Source: Hyaloperonospora brassicae
Taxonomy: Eukaryota; Oomycota; Peronosporomycetes; Peronosporales; Peronosporaceae
DNA length: 64,000 bases
NCBI GenBank assembly: GCA_947650285.1
Contig: CANTFL010000980.1
Coordinates: 1-64,000, forward strand
Direction: 5' to 3'
Part shown: positions 1 through 10,897 of the stretch, piece by piece
Layout: every line of letters begins with the position of its first letter
Position numbering within the stretch: the first letter of the stretch is position 1
Notes under the pieces: generated by a model
Seen by the model: only the letters and a program-made list of their open reading frames with translations
Told to the model about the DNA's origin: nothing
Databases searched by the model: none
Position numbers and translations under genes: made by a program

Positions 1-2324
1 AAGGCTTTCAATTAAAACTCCTTCGCTGTTGCACGATTGAACAAGAAGAGGTGAATGGGGTTTGAAAACCTTATTGTTACTCAACTTCTTTATTATGCGA
101 AGAAGATCTTGAAGGTGTTGAAAGTTGATGCGTGTAATCTCGGCTGCCGCCAATATGTCTTCTTAACTTGTCTGCGTGTGTTTCCGGCTGGTTGGAACTG
201 TACATTACCCGTTGTTATTTACGCAGTGTGCTCCAATCCGAATGCTCTCATGGATAGGGTAATCATCCGGGCTAGACATGTAGTACTTATACCTGGCCGC
301 CACCGTGAAGTCTTGGCCCGCGGTGGAACGTTGGTCTTTAGTAATCGTTGTTTTCATTTGATTAAAGACGGCAACCTGGACCAGCGCAATTTACTCGTTA
401 TACGCTCCAAAACAATAATTAGCACCCATGTTGTTTATAAAATGTCTTGACAGATGCTTGTAGCATACCTTTCCCATTGGTGAAAGAAGCATTCGACTGT
501 AACGCACGCTTCCTCGAAAAAAGTTGTGAACAGCGCACAGTCAGCTGGGTGAAATTTTGGGTACCGAAACCTTTGAGGCGCCAGCTTCTCTTGTTTGGCT
601 GGTAGGAGTTGTAGACCTCTGCAAATAGGTGCGCCACCGTAACTTGTCACGCCTCTCGTAGTTCCGCACTCTTGGCGTCCTTGCTGTCCTGAACGAGGCT
701 GATGTATATGTCTTCCGTCTGTAGTGAGGGTCCGGATGAGGCTGGGTCGTAGTGGAAGTATCTACTACGGACCCTGTGGTAGCCAGGTTCCGAACTAGGA
801 CTCCGTCCCCTGTTTGTGTTGAACGAGCCCCTATGGCCGACTGCGCCACCGGATCTATCGCGTGATCGCACATATATCCGTCCCCACGCATGGGTGATGG
901 TGAAAGTGGATCCTCTCGTCGTCCTTTGTTATGCTACGCAGGGGCTTTGGTATTTTGGCCTAAGTCCGTCACTGCCTCTCGGGCTGTACCGCCGAGAGCC
1001 AAGCCCCTAGGTAAGGGACCCCCGAGCAGTACTTCCGTTTCTGTCATGACCCGGATAGGAACAAGGCTTTTTAAGCACGATACTCGCTGAATTTGTCGCC
1101 ACTCCTGGCCGACTGGCTCCGATTGAGCGATTTAGAAAGTGTATTTCTGGTAGCAACATAATATTGCCTCGTGATTGCTATGATGTTCTGTCAAATAAAC
1201 AATGCACAACACCGTTTGATTACCATACATGGACACCTGATATAAGGGGGGATTGTGCACAAAATATTCTTTTCCTTACTGATTTTTATTTCGTTATCCT
1301 ACTCGAACCAGAACAGTTAAGCAGCTGTCTCCTCACTGGAATCGCTATTTATAAGCATTTGAGAGGTGTGTCAACTAAGCTCCCTTTTCGACAAGTCTCC
1401 CGCCTCGCTTATGTTTATTTTAAACCAATCTTCTAACGCAGGTTTACGACCGTAGACGCTAATTGCCTTTATATTGGCACATTAAAAAGAATATTGTGAG
1501 TACACATGACCTCCACTTGAACTTAATTCTTTTTGCACGTGACTCGCATTAGCTTCAGCTTGACACCTACGTATTTTTGTCTGCTTTATGTCGCTTCGTT
1601 ATTCATCTGCTTGAGGGCTGCTGATTGTAAATTATCATCTGTATCATCAGTTTCACGTTCACCCTTATCCCACATGGTAGGTTATTATTTGAGCAACGCC
1701 TATGACCCGTCACCGACAAGAAAATTGATTTAGCGGTCGACAACGTCACAAATGGCCGCTGTTTACCAGACCACCGGCATTTACCACCAGCTTAGCGACC
1801 CGCTAATTGGCTTTCTTGTGCTCTTGTCAGCGGCATAGTCAGCGGCAAAGTTGGCGTCCGTTTGAAAGTTCAACTTATCATAAATTTACTTCATGCATGT
1901 CGACGCATAAACACTTTAAGATCGCTGATTAAGTCGGCGGGTTAGGCTTTTGCGTTGAGATAAACTATATTCCATCGAGATTCGCCCCTTTGGTTTGGTT
2001 GAGTCTCTATATGGTCAGAAATGTCATCAAAGCACGTCTGTGCATAGCATCGATGAGGTCTGAACGATTGCTCCACGAGACGATTAAATGTAGCCAGGGA
2101 ATTGGAAAGGTCTTAAAGCTTGACAGGTCACTTTAAAGCATGCCGCTTGGGGTGCTGACCGCAGTTGGCGGGATATCGCTGCTCGCATGAGCAAGTGGTA
2201 ATAACGATCAACTAGATCGAGTGCACTGAACCTGGAATATCCAACCATGTCGTTCTAAATCACATCCTTTCAAGATGTAGGCGAATGGTCAGGTATAATG
2301 GCTGCATACAGATTATTGTAAGCG
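1..2324. other. Decayed AT-rich DNA, no recognisable gene
   Basis: Only short open frames occur here, on both strands, and none shows a domain I recognise. A minus-strand stretch at about 541-891 is rich in Arg, Ser and Thr, like a decayed retroelement gag, but there is no firm motif. The 3' part (about 2,000-2,324) leads into the reverse-transcriptase remnant of the neighbouring gypsy copy and is probably more pol sequence degraded past recognition. Confidence 0.5.
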
Positions 2325-2654
2325 TCAACATATGTGCCACTTACCCTTCGGCTTTTTGACACACAATGTGGGCGTAGATAGAGGAGACTTACTCTCTCGT
2401 ATCATTCCTGTCGCGTGCTTAGCACGACATAAATATTTAACGAAGTCGTACTGTTCCTTTATGTAAGGGCCACTGTCGAGTAACGCAGTACTTGGTTCCA
2501 GGAACCAGGTCAATTTCATGACGTACACCTCTAACGGGAGGTAAGACGGACGGTGTATCATTACACACCACGTCTTGAAATTTGTATACGATAGAGTAGA
2601 AGGGATCAATGGTATTATGAGAATACCAGATCCACTACCGGCGCCGAATGTCAT
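2325..2654 (-). pseudogene. Ty3/gypsy reverse transcriptase N-terminal fragment
   Basis: The last 40 or so residues of this open frame show the start of a gypsy RT palm/fingers region: a YDFV..LCRAKHATGMIRESKSPLSTPTLCVKKPKGKW-type pattern, shown here only as the landmarks GMIRESKSPLSTP and VKKPKGKW. In the family this corresponds to the G(M/I)IRPSxSPxxSPVxxVKKKDG block just before the first catalytic motif. The catalytic YxDD motif is not present in this frame, so this is only the N-terminal edge of the domain. It belongs to gypsy copy A. Confidence 0.7.
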
Positions 2655-3408
2655 CTATGAGTCTTCAAGGATAGCCTCATCCTTGAGAGATGAAGATTTT
2701 AGCTCAGCCCTGGGCCGAATGACCACAAGATCCGACAAGTAGCCTGCCATAAAAGGCCTAATTAAACTCCCCATCAGACATCTCGTCTATCTCGAACAGA
2801 GCATCCAAAGAAGGAAAAGCATCAAGGCTAACGCTGCCATCAACGCGACTAGTCACTCCATTGACAAGTGTATATAGTGTATTACTACTAGTATCACTGT
2901 GTAACGCTACGGACGCTTTGCGTTTCGAAGTTGCTGTCTGCCGTCGCTGTCCTCTCTTTGATGAGACATTACTCCCAATCGATGTCGGGATAAGAGTGTC
3001 CCCTGTCTAATTGCTTTTTATAACGTGTTCTTTACGAGAGATGATGTCTTGGCCGACATCTAGTGAATAGTCTCTTAACGCAAACGCTTCACTCAGTGGA
3101 TTTATACGTGCCACTCCAAGCAAATCCTGCGATCTCTGCTCGGGATGTATCGGTCCTAGGCCATTCGTGCTTACAGCCTTTGGCGGTTCACTATCACCAT
3201 GAACATCACTCAACGGAATATATGACGTATCACCATTAATCGAGAATTCTAGCTCGGGAATCACTTCATTGGCATGTTTGGTGTCAAGTAACTCTGACAA
3301 AGCAATGACCAGAACACACTAGCCAATACGGGTAGTGGCTCGCGCCAACAACGCTGTTGTTTCCTAGCAGAGGTAGGTTCATGACTCTACAAAGCTCCGC
3401 TGGGAACA

Positions 3409-3720
3409 GTGCACGTTGCGCCTAAGGTCTTCGACCGCCAATCAATTCATAAATCATGGCGTTCCAGCCATGCCAGTCATCAAGTGAGATCATATTTCGT
3501 ATCTAAGTCAAAGACCAAGCAGCGTTCCACGCTATTGAAGTCCAGGAACTTCACACCTAGATTTATTACAATCTTTGGCTACGTGACACACGTTCTTGTC
3601 GCCAGTCGAACGGTGATAGTCTCACTGTCTTGTACTCTCAGCGCTTCAGCATACGGCTGACTTCCTTCCAGGGAACGAGGACGGGCATGATTGCTTGACG
3701 CTCCTGGATCGATGATAATT
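3409..3720 (-). pseudogene. Ty3/gypsy retropepsin relic (copy A)
   Basis: This is the mirror copy of the protease relic at about 9,330-9,650. On the minus strand it shows a DPGASSNHARPRSLEG-type active-site region (family DxGA) and a downstream GVKFLDFNSVERCLVFDLD block typical of oomycete gypsy proteases. In-frame stops break it. It is annotated separately because it confirms the orientation and gene order of copy A. Confidence 0.65.
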
Positions 3721-3944
3721 GTCAAGTTCTAGCAAACCCGTGTATTGTTACTTCAACTACAGGCAATCACAACTTACAAATATGCTCCGTGTTATAGGGC
3801 ACAGATCTCTGACAGGATGATACCTGTGTACCTCCCTGAGGCCCATCATAACCCAGTTCATCCTCAGTAGGGCACCCCGCACCTACTAAGACTTGACATT
3901 TTGCCGTGCTATACCAGAGTTTTGGTTGTTGGCAGGGATCCGAC

Positions 3945-4935
3945 TCATGTGGGCCTATCTTTGTTTGCGCAATGGGCATCCGGGACGTAAGTGCTTAGTT
4001 CTTCCGCACTTATAGCATCGAGGGATGACGCGCTGCTGCTCAGTGAGTTGAATATCAGCTTCATCTTCACTGTCACCTTCAGCATTGCTAAGGTCCATAG
4101 GTTCAGGTATAGAGGACGATGAGGTGATCGTGGAGCTGAAGCTTGCTCGAGAAGAGCTCGACTTATACCCGTTCTAATCAAGATTAGCAAACTTAAAGTT
4201 GTAGTCCACATTGTGTGCGATGTCAACAGCCCCGTCCAAGATTGTGCGATGGAAACGGAATGCTTCAGTTCTGGAGGGGCCAGGACGAAGCCTTTCATTA
4301 AAAAATGTCACATGGACTACCTCTAGGAGAGGATCGGTCTGCATAGCAGCTATGAGTGTCATCAACACTGGGGCATTGGTCCGACAACTTCTTCTTGCCC
4401 TGACGGGTAGAGAAGAAGCGTGATCGCATGCAAAATGCTTGATTGGACGGAAAGAGTGTACGGATAAGCTACAGCTTAAAACTTTCCCATGTGGGGAGGG
4501 CGCCATCGATGGACGCACTTCATGTTAGTGCCCACTCCTTCGCTCTACCAGCAAGTTTGTTGATCGCCACCGCGACTCTCTGATACCAAGTTGATATCAT
4601 GTCTGGCTAATGGGCTATCTAGATCTCGTAGATCCAGAGGATGAGATTATCTCCTTCTTTCCCGGAGTAAGGCTTAATGTCCAACTTGACTGGCTGAGGC
4701 GTATTCCCTTCTTCTGATAGAAAACAAAGCGTATTGACATAATTGACGCCATTTGGCCTTGGACCTTCCCTACAAGGGTCGTTTTGTACCGCATAACGGA
4801 CTCGAGACGTGCGTTCAACACTTCTGGTCCTTGCGACACGCGGAACTCCACATACTCTGGACCCAAAGCCGTGGTCAGCTTGTCAATATTGACATTCTGG
4901 GGTTCATAGAGGGGAGTGGATTGTTCCATCCTCAT
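3945..4935 (-). pseudogene. Ty3/gypsy Gag relic (copy A)
   Basis: On the minus strand, starting at 4,935, the Gag begins MRMEQSTPLYEPQ and runs through several frames down to a zinc knuckle near 3,970-4,000 (C-x2-C-x4-H-x4-C, seen as CYKCGRTKHLRPGC). Gag forms the particle core of the retroelement. The same N-terminus recurs in copy B (8,119) and, more diverged, in the third copy (52,117). Stops and frame changes at about 4,615 and 4,518 make it non-functional. Assignment to gypsy Gag rests on the N-terminal match between the copies, the knuckle, and the protease that follows. Confidence 0.8.
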
Positions 4936-4984
4936 AGAGAATCAATCTTTACAGACTCACCCGCAGATCGACTACAGGTGATAC

Positions 4985-5470
4985 CAAGTGTAGCGGAGCT
5001 AGTACAGTACCTAGCCAGAGAAAGGATTTCTGCTTGACGAGCAAGATGGTTATTTACAAGAGCTCGACTCTACGAATCAACGGGCTGAAAGCTCCAGATT
5101 CTTGTTCAAGTAACCCTAACAATTCAGCGAATCGAATGCACAATGAGCTCAGGAGTTTATGTCTTAACAAGACTTGATTTTCTCACGACCTGAGCCGCTT
5201 GAGGAAGGCACGAAACTCTACTAGATCAAAAGGGGAAGTGAGCTTCATTTTGTTTTTTTCTATCAGAAAACCTTAGACTAAACACACCCAATCGCTCCAC
5301 TTGTGCTCTTATTAGTACCTTTTATTAAGATATTGTATGTCGTGGCTGACACACGTCGGCTACAAGCAACTGATAAGGTGTTCTGATATCATTTTCAATG
5401 GGATCTCATGCCTGGTTTTAGCAACACATGTTATGTTGGCTGTCAATCGACGTGTAAACGCGTTACACAA
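4985..5470 (-). repeat. 5' LTR of gypsy copy A
   Basis: On the minus strand this begins TGTAACGCGTTTACACG near 5,470 and ends next to a TGGTATCAC primer-binding-like site near 4,980, just upstream of Gag. The third gypsy copy starts the same way (TGTAACGAGGTTACACG at 51,530). The first 55 bp or so, outside the inverted-repeat arm, are clearly more diverged from copy B than the rest. The 3' limit is inferred from the primer-binding-like site. Confidence 0.6.
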
Positions 5471-7586
5471 AGCGCTTTTAAAGCTTTGCGAAGACCGTTC
5501 TCAGCACCTTATCCCAGCGTTTCGTCGCAATTGGTTGGATTGGTGTCATGTATATCGATTATCTTTATTCTAAACTGTTCACTCTGCGTAGAACAGCCAT
5601 CTGTAGGTGCTTGAGACTTGGTGCCTAATCAAGTCGTTGCATCTCTTGATACCATATCAGCTTCGTGCTGTAGTATTCAATTACAATCAGTGGCTTCTGG
5701 GTGTCGCGAAGATGACTTTTGGATTTCACGCATTTGGAGCGCAAATCATAGATGGTGTATTACGAAGATGAAACTTACAAACAGCATTTATCGTTGCAAA
5801 GCAGACTTCGTTTCTTCGAAGAGCATCTACAAATTGCCTCTTGAATCTGGATGCCTACCTCCGCAACGAAACCACTTCTTTCGGGCTTCTCGCGCCTTTT
5901 TCAGCACACTAACTGACTTGACACCACCGAATCGCAGCATTCACATGGCAGATTTTGAAAATGCTGTCCTCCTCTCTCATATCGTGGAAATGGAAGGGGA
6001 TTTGCGTAAAGATCGCATTCATCACGTTTTGAACCCGCTATATTGCAAAAGGCAGGGGTGGTGCTCATAGATCCGCCCCATGAAGAACGGTAGAGACCCA
6101 ACTAAACAAACAATCGGTTGATCGAAACTATGGACTGGGTGTTCAAGCGTGTAGATTAAGCAGAACAGACGATACTTGCAGCGTTTGAAAACATGTTGAC
6201 TGGAACGTTTCATAGAAAGCTGAAAAGAATTGTCGAGACTGACAATGTGCTGACCGAAACTCGCCAGACAAAGCGGATGAGACCCAGCAAGAGCAGCAAC
6301 ATTTTATTGAAGGCTCACCTTGATGAATGAACGAAATTTCTTCAGCAAACAAACGTATTGGTCGACAGTGTCAACATGCTGATCGAGGCGCATCATGATG
6401 AACTGGCGAAAATTGCTGAGGCACACCGTGCAGAACGAGCGAGACTCACCTAGACAAACATGATGTTAATCAAATTGTACCACACTGAACGGAAGGCACT
6501 TATTCAAGCATAAAACAGATTGATCGACAACATTAGCATGGAACTTGACGGTTTTCAAGGCGCGCATGTCAAGATGCTCGAACGGCTTTCTAACATATAA
6601 GAGCGAATGATGACCCGCTCTCAGCCAGATAAAGAAGTGCGCAGTGCAAGAGGTCCATTTCATAGTCGGTCAACGAACATAAGTATCGATGGCCTTCGCA
6701 AAGGCAATTTAAGAAGGTGCGTGCGCGTTGCCGCTATTTCTGATTGTCGGCAACGATATCGCTTTTGAGAAAAACGTTTGTTCGTGAGGCCATCCAGCGT
6801 TTTATGGAGGCTCCTGAGAACTGGCGATATGTGTTCTGCATCTTTGTATCTACTTGTTCCTTCATTACACTCTTTTGTCAACTGTCAAAACAGAAAGTAG
6901 CAGCTACCCGTACGAAGTTCTGGAACTATAGGTCGAAATTGGTGCACGGCTAAAGCGACTTTGACCTTGAAACGTTTTTGACCATCATCCGCGACCTTTC
7001 TTTACAAATAAGATATCGATAATCATTTTAATGAACCACATTACAGAGAGATAAAGCAAGACTTGTGTAACGTTAATGGGAGTTGTCTTAGATGTCTTCG
7101 TCTTTTTAGGAAGGTTACGTCAAGCCTAAGCGCGTTTTCTTAAAACGAGATTTATTGGATAAGGCATAAACACTCCCTAATTTAAAATTCTCTTTCGAGT
7201 TAACCTCCTCGCAGTCGGCGCGTGTTTGATTGCTTCGATCACTGCAGCTACAACCTTCTCTTTTTCATCAACATGCCTTGATAGTCGCTGCTACATTGCA
7301 CTCCGGCTTAACCGCTTTTTGTTGTGTTCAATTTCGTCTCAATGGCTCTCGAGATCCTGTATTCTTTCCAGCAACATATTTAAGTCTCTTTTCTCCGGCT
7401 GCGGTGTCACCTACGGCTTCACCTTCAGCAACCACCGAAGCATAACGAGAGTCATTACAGCCGACGTCACCTTAAGCGTCTGAAGCTTTCTCTCTCGCGA
7501 TCGGCATTACATCCTACAACACCTTCAACTTCACCTTCGACATCAGAAATCGTAGCACGAGATAAATGACCGTCGACGATACCACA
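5471..7586. other. Spacer between the gypsy inverted copies, degenerate repeats
   Basis: This 2.1-kb stretch separates the two head-to-head gypsy copies and is not shared between them. From about 6,100 to 6,680, loosely similar blocks recur roughly every 150-200 bp, each with a (A)CAGATTGATCGACAA-like core (near 6,115, 6,357, 6,517 and 6,668). They look like a decayed tandem repeat or a decayed coiled-coil gene. Near 7,230-7,480 the minus strand has Glu/Lys/Leu-rich reading such as LLERIQDLES, also broken by stops. No intact gene was found. Confidence 0.45.
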
Positions 7587-7587
7587 T

Positions 7588-8069
7588 GGAACGCGTTTAC
7601 ACGTTTGATGGCAGTCGCTCAATATGTGTGGTTTACACCAGGCATGAGATCCCATTGAAAATGATATTAGAACACCTTATCAGTTGCTGGTAGCCGACGT
7701 GTGTCAGCCACGACATACAATATCCTAATAAAAGGTACTAATAAGAGCACAAGTGGAGCGATTGGGTGTGTTTAGTCTAAGGTTTTCTGATAGAAAAAAA
7801 ACAAAATGAAGCTCACTTCCCCTTTTGATCTAGTAGAGTTTCGTGCCTTCCTCAAGCGGCTCAGGTCGTGAGAAAATCAAGTCTTGTTAAGACATAAACT
7901 CCTGAGCTCATTGTGCATTCGATTCGCTGAATTGTTAGGGTTACTTGAACAAGAATCTGGAGCTTTCAGCCCGTTGATTCGTAGAGTCGAGCTCTTGTAA
8001 ATAACCATCTTGCTCGTCAAGCAGAAATCCTTTCTCTGGCTAGGTACTGTACTAGCTCCGCTACACTTG
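7588..8069 (+). repeat. 5' LTR of gypsy copy B
   Basis: The region runs from ACGCGTTTACACG (about 7,589) to the sequence just before TGGTATCAC (about 8,070), which resembles the initiator-methionine tRNA primer-binding site used by many gypsy elements. It shares an AGATCCCATTGAAAATGATA block and the following ATTAGAACAC with copy A, and shares homology with the third copy at 51,530-52,065. The boundaries are inferred by comparing the three copies. Confidence 0.6.
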
Positions 8070-8118
8070 GTATCACCTGTAGTCAATCTGCGGGTGAGTC
8101 TGTAAAGATTGATTCTCT

Positions 8119-9109
8119 ATGAGGATGGAACAATCCACTCCCCTCTATGAACCCCAGAAGGTCAATATTGACAAGCTGACCACGGCTTTGGGTCCAGAGT
8201 ATGTGGAGTTCCGCGTGTCGCAAGGACCAGAAGTGTTGAACGCACGTCTCGAGTCCGTTATGCGGTACAAAACGACCCTTGTAGGGAAGGTCCAAGACCA
8301 AATGGCGTCAATTATGTCAATACGCTTTGTTTTCTATCAGAAGAAGGGAATACGCCTCAGCCAGTCAAGTTGGACATTAAGCCTTACTCCGGGAAAGAAG
8401 GAGATAATCTCATCCTCTGGATCTACGAGATCTAGATAGCCCATTAGCCAGACATGATATCAACTTGGTATCAGAGAGTCGAGGTGGAGATCAACAAACT
8501 TGCTGGTAGAGCGAAGGAGTGGGCACTAACATGAAGTGCGTCCATCGATGGCGCCCTCCCCACATGGGAAAGTTTTAAGCTGTAGCTTATCCGTACACTC
8601 TTTCCGTCCAATCAAGCATTTTGCATGCGATCACGCTTCTTCTCTACCCGTCAGGGCAAGAAGAAGTTGTCGGACCAATGCCCCAGTGTTGATGACACTC
8701 ATAGCTGCTATGCAGACCGATCCTCTCCTAGAGGTAGTCCATGTGACATTTTTTAATGAAAGGCTTCGTCCTGGCCCCTCCAGAACTGAAGCATTCCGTT
8801 TCCATCGCACAATCTTGGACGGGGCTGTTGACATCGCACACAATGTGGACTACAACTTTAAATTTGCTAATCTTGATTAGAACGGGTATAAGTCGAGCTC
8901 TTCTCGAGCAAGCTTCAGCTCCACGACCACCTCATCGTCCTCTATACCTGAACCTATGGACCTTAGCAATGCTGAAGGTGACAGTGAAGATGAAGCTGAT
9001 ATTCAACTCACTGAGCAGCAGCGCGTCATCCCTCGATGCTATAAGTGCGGAAGAACTAAGCACTTACGTCCCGGGTGCCCATTGCGCAAACAAAGATAGG
9101 CCCACATGA
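8119..9109 (+). pseudogene. Ty3/gypsy Gag relic (copy B)
   Basis: The frame opens MRMEQSTPLYEPQKV. It continues through frame changes at about 8,439 and 8,536 and ends with a nucleic-acid-binding zinc knuckle CYKCGRTKHLRPGC (C-x2-C-x4-H-x4-C) near 9,040-9,085. Gag packages the element RNA. Stops and frameshifts make it non-coding today. The third copy at 52,117 is longer in frame and shows what the domain looked like before decay. Confidence 0.82.
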
Positions 9110-9329
9110 GTCGGATCCCTGCCAACAACCAAAACTCTGGTATAGCACGGCAAAATGTCAAGTCTTAGTAGGTGCGGGGTGCCCTACTGAGGATGAACTG
9201 GGTTATGATGGGCCTCAGGGAGGTACACAGGTATCATCCTGTCAGAGATCTGTGCCCTATAACACGGAGCATATTTGTAAGTTGTGATTGCCTGTAGTTG
9301 AAGTAACAATACACGGGTTTGCTAGAACT

Positions 9330-9700
9330 TGACAATTATCATCGATCCAGGAGCGTCAAGCAATCATGCCCGTCCTCGTTCCCTGGAAGGAAGTCAGCCG
9401 TATGCTGAAGCGCTGAGAGTACAAGACAGTGAGACTATCACCGTTCGACTGGCGACAAGAACGTGTGTCACGTAGCCAAAGATTGTAATAAATCTAGGTG
9501 TGAAGTTCCTGGACTTCAATAGCGTGGAACGCTGCTTGGTCTTTGACTTAGATACGAAATATGATCTCACTTGATGACTGGCATGGCTGGAACGCCATGA
9601 TTTATGAATTGATTGGCGGTCGAAGACCTTAGGCGCAACGTGCACTGTTCCCAGCGGAGCTTTGTAGAGTCATGAGCCTACCTCTGCTAGGAAACAACAG
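9330..9700 (+). pseudogene. Ty3/gypsy retropepsin relic (copy B)
   Basis: A frame near 9,333 reads IIIDPGASSNHARPRSLEG, the DxGA-type active-site loop of retroviral aspartic proteases. It is followed by GVKFLDFNSVERCLVFDLD and a YDL..WHGW block near 9,500-9,600. These match the flap and C-terminal strand pattern of oomycete gypsy proteases. In-frame stops near 9,412 and 9,474 break it. It lies between the zinc knuckle and the linker, as expected for Gag-PR-RT order. Confidence 0.7.
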
Positions 9701-10201
9701 CGTTGTTGGCGCGAGCCACTACCCGTATTGGCTAGTGTGTTCTGGTCATTGCTTTGTCAGAGTTACTTGACACCAAACATGCCAATGAAGTGATTCCCGA
9801 GCTAGAATTCTCGATTAATGGTGATACGTCATATATTCCGTTGAGTGATGTTCATGGTGATAGTGAACCGCCAAAGGCTGTAAGCACGAATGGCCTAGGA
9901 CCGATACATCCCGAGCAGAGATCGCAGGATTTGCTTGGAGTGGCACGTATAAATCCACTGAGTGAAGCGTTTGCGTTAAGAGACTATCCACTAGATGTCG
10001 GCCAAGACATCATCTCTCGTAAAGAACACGTTATAAAAAGCAATTAGACAGGGGACACTCTTATCCCGACATCGATTGGGAGTAATGTCTCGTCAAAGAG
10101 ACGACAGCGACGGCAGACAGCAACTTCGAAACGCAAAGCGTCCGTAGCGTTACACGGTGATATTAGTAGTAATACACTATATACACTTATCAATGGAGTG
10201 A

Positions 10202-10602
10202 ATATTTTTAACTTGACACACCACACCTTTTGATGATGTTATCACAAGCGCTTAGGTTCGCTGCGTCTCATGATGAGGGTATTAGAATGGGACGGCGCTA
10301 TATGAGCTCGAAGCTGATGGTCAAAACGACCCTAAGCATTTCAGTATCCCCTTGTAGCATATTTGACATTCTTTCGGTCCAAACAAACGTCTTCTTATAT
10401 CGTACGCTAAAACTGTATGCACACCTATATGTAAATCTTGCTGTGCAGCTGCTACGTAAATCTTTTATCTGTATGTGCTTGATTCATCCTGTATAGGAGA
10501 GGCGGCTCCTTGAAATATGGTACGCTTATCAACAAATGACTAATAGGCTGCTGACGATTTACCCCTATGAATTCACTATTGATTCGGCAACAGTTCTCTG
10601 TA
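10202..10602. other. Unassigned 400 bp between gypsy copy B and the LINE
   Basis: There is one short open frame (10,230-10,496) without a recognised domain. Nothing here matches copy A beyond the arm. It is probably the original flank, or more decayed transposon sequence. Confidence 0.4.
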
Positions 10603-10619
10603 ACTCCAATCATCATTCA
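10603..10619 (+). repeat. Left target-site duplication of the LINE
   Basis: The 17-bp sequence ACTCCAATCATCATTCA occurs here and again at 14,717-14,733, flanking the LINE body. A perfect 17-bp direct repeat immediately outside a non-LTR element is what target-primed reverse transcription leaves. Confidence 0.75.
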
Positions 10620-10897
10620 GCTATCCGCAGCGACTGCATCGTAACTATGTCCGACTAAATACTGCTCTACTGGTGGCGCGTACCCCTGATACATCACCTT
10701 CGGGCGATCATGAAGGATGAAACCAGCCTAGCACCCCCGATACTCCGGTAGAATCTAGGCGTAAAGTGGCGGAATGTCGCCGATTATGGCAACGGATCGA
10801 GAAATAACGCCTTCTCGTACAGCACACGTACACATATAATGAAAAGTCCTGTCGTTTTTACGCCCGGGTAGCGATTGAGTTTAAGGACAACTCCATC

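Larger units (their letters stand above)
2853..5415. repeat. Left arm of a 2.56-kb inverted repeat
   Basis: Every position x in this arm pairs with 13,054 minus x in the right arm (7,639-10,201). The sum stays constant along the whole length, so there is no net indel, and the predicted peptides of the arms differ by only a few residues. The arm holds gypsy LTR, Gag, zinc knuckle and protease sequence in minus orientation. Identity stops abruptly at both ends, at 2,853/10,201 and 5,415/7,639. Confidence 0.93.
2325..5470 (-). mobile_element. Ty3/gypsy retroelement copy A (degenerate, minus strand)
   Basis: Reading on the minus strand from about 5,470 down to 2,325, the order is LTR-like leader, Gag, zinc knuckle, retropepsin-like protease, linker, and the start of a reverse transcriptase. 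This is Ty3/gypsy order. Every coding part is broken by stops and frameshifts, so the copy cannot make a full polyprotein. From 2,853 to 5,415 it is almost identical to copy B in opposite orientation. Beyond 2,853 it continues into reverse transcriptase, which copy B lacks, so the two copies are truncated at different points. No 3' LTR was recognised. The element class is well supported; the outer limits are approximate. Confidence 0.8.
7588..10201 (+). mobile_element. Ty3/gypsy retroelement copy B (degenerate, plus strand)
   Basis: In plus orientation the order is LTR, primer-binding-like site (about 8,070), Gag (8,119 onward), zinc knuckle (about 9,040-9,085), retropepsin relic (about 9,330-9,650) and a linker. 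The coding parts are broken by stops. Similarity to copy A ends at 10,201, before any reverse transcriptase, and the next 400 bp carry no recognisable pol sequence. The copy is therefore 3'-truncated. It is the mirror partner of copy A. Confidence 0.8.
7639..10201. repeat. Right arm of the 2.56-kb inverted repeat
   Basis: This is the mirror of 2,853-5,415 about an axis near 6,527, with no net indel. For example, the Gag start is at 8,119 here and 4,935 in the other arm, and 9,754-10,047 mirrors 3,007-3,300. Scattered single-base differences exist, for example in the peptides QDQM versus QGQM and RDYPL versus RDYSL. Confidence 0.93.

Noticed and set aside
55..450. 131-codon open frame at the left edge
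   Set aside because: No domain, random-looking composition, and located in decayed DNA.
4753..5037. Open frames antisense to Gag, repeated in the other arm (8,083-8,301)
   Set aside because: They are mirror copies only because the DNA is an inverted repeat; the sense strand is gypsy Gag and LTR.
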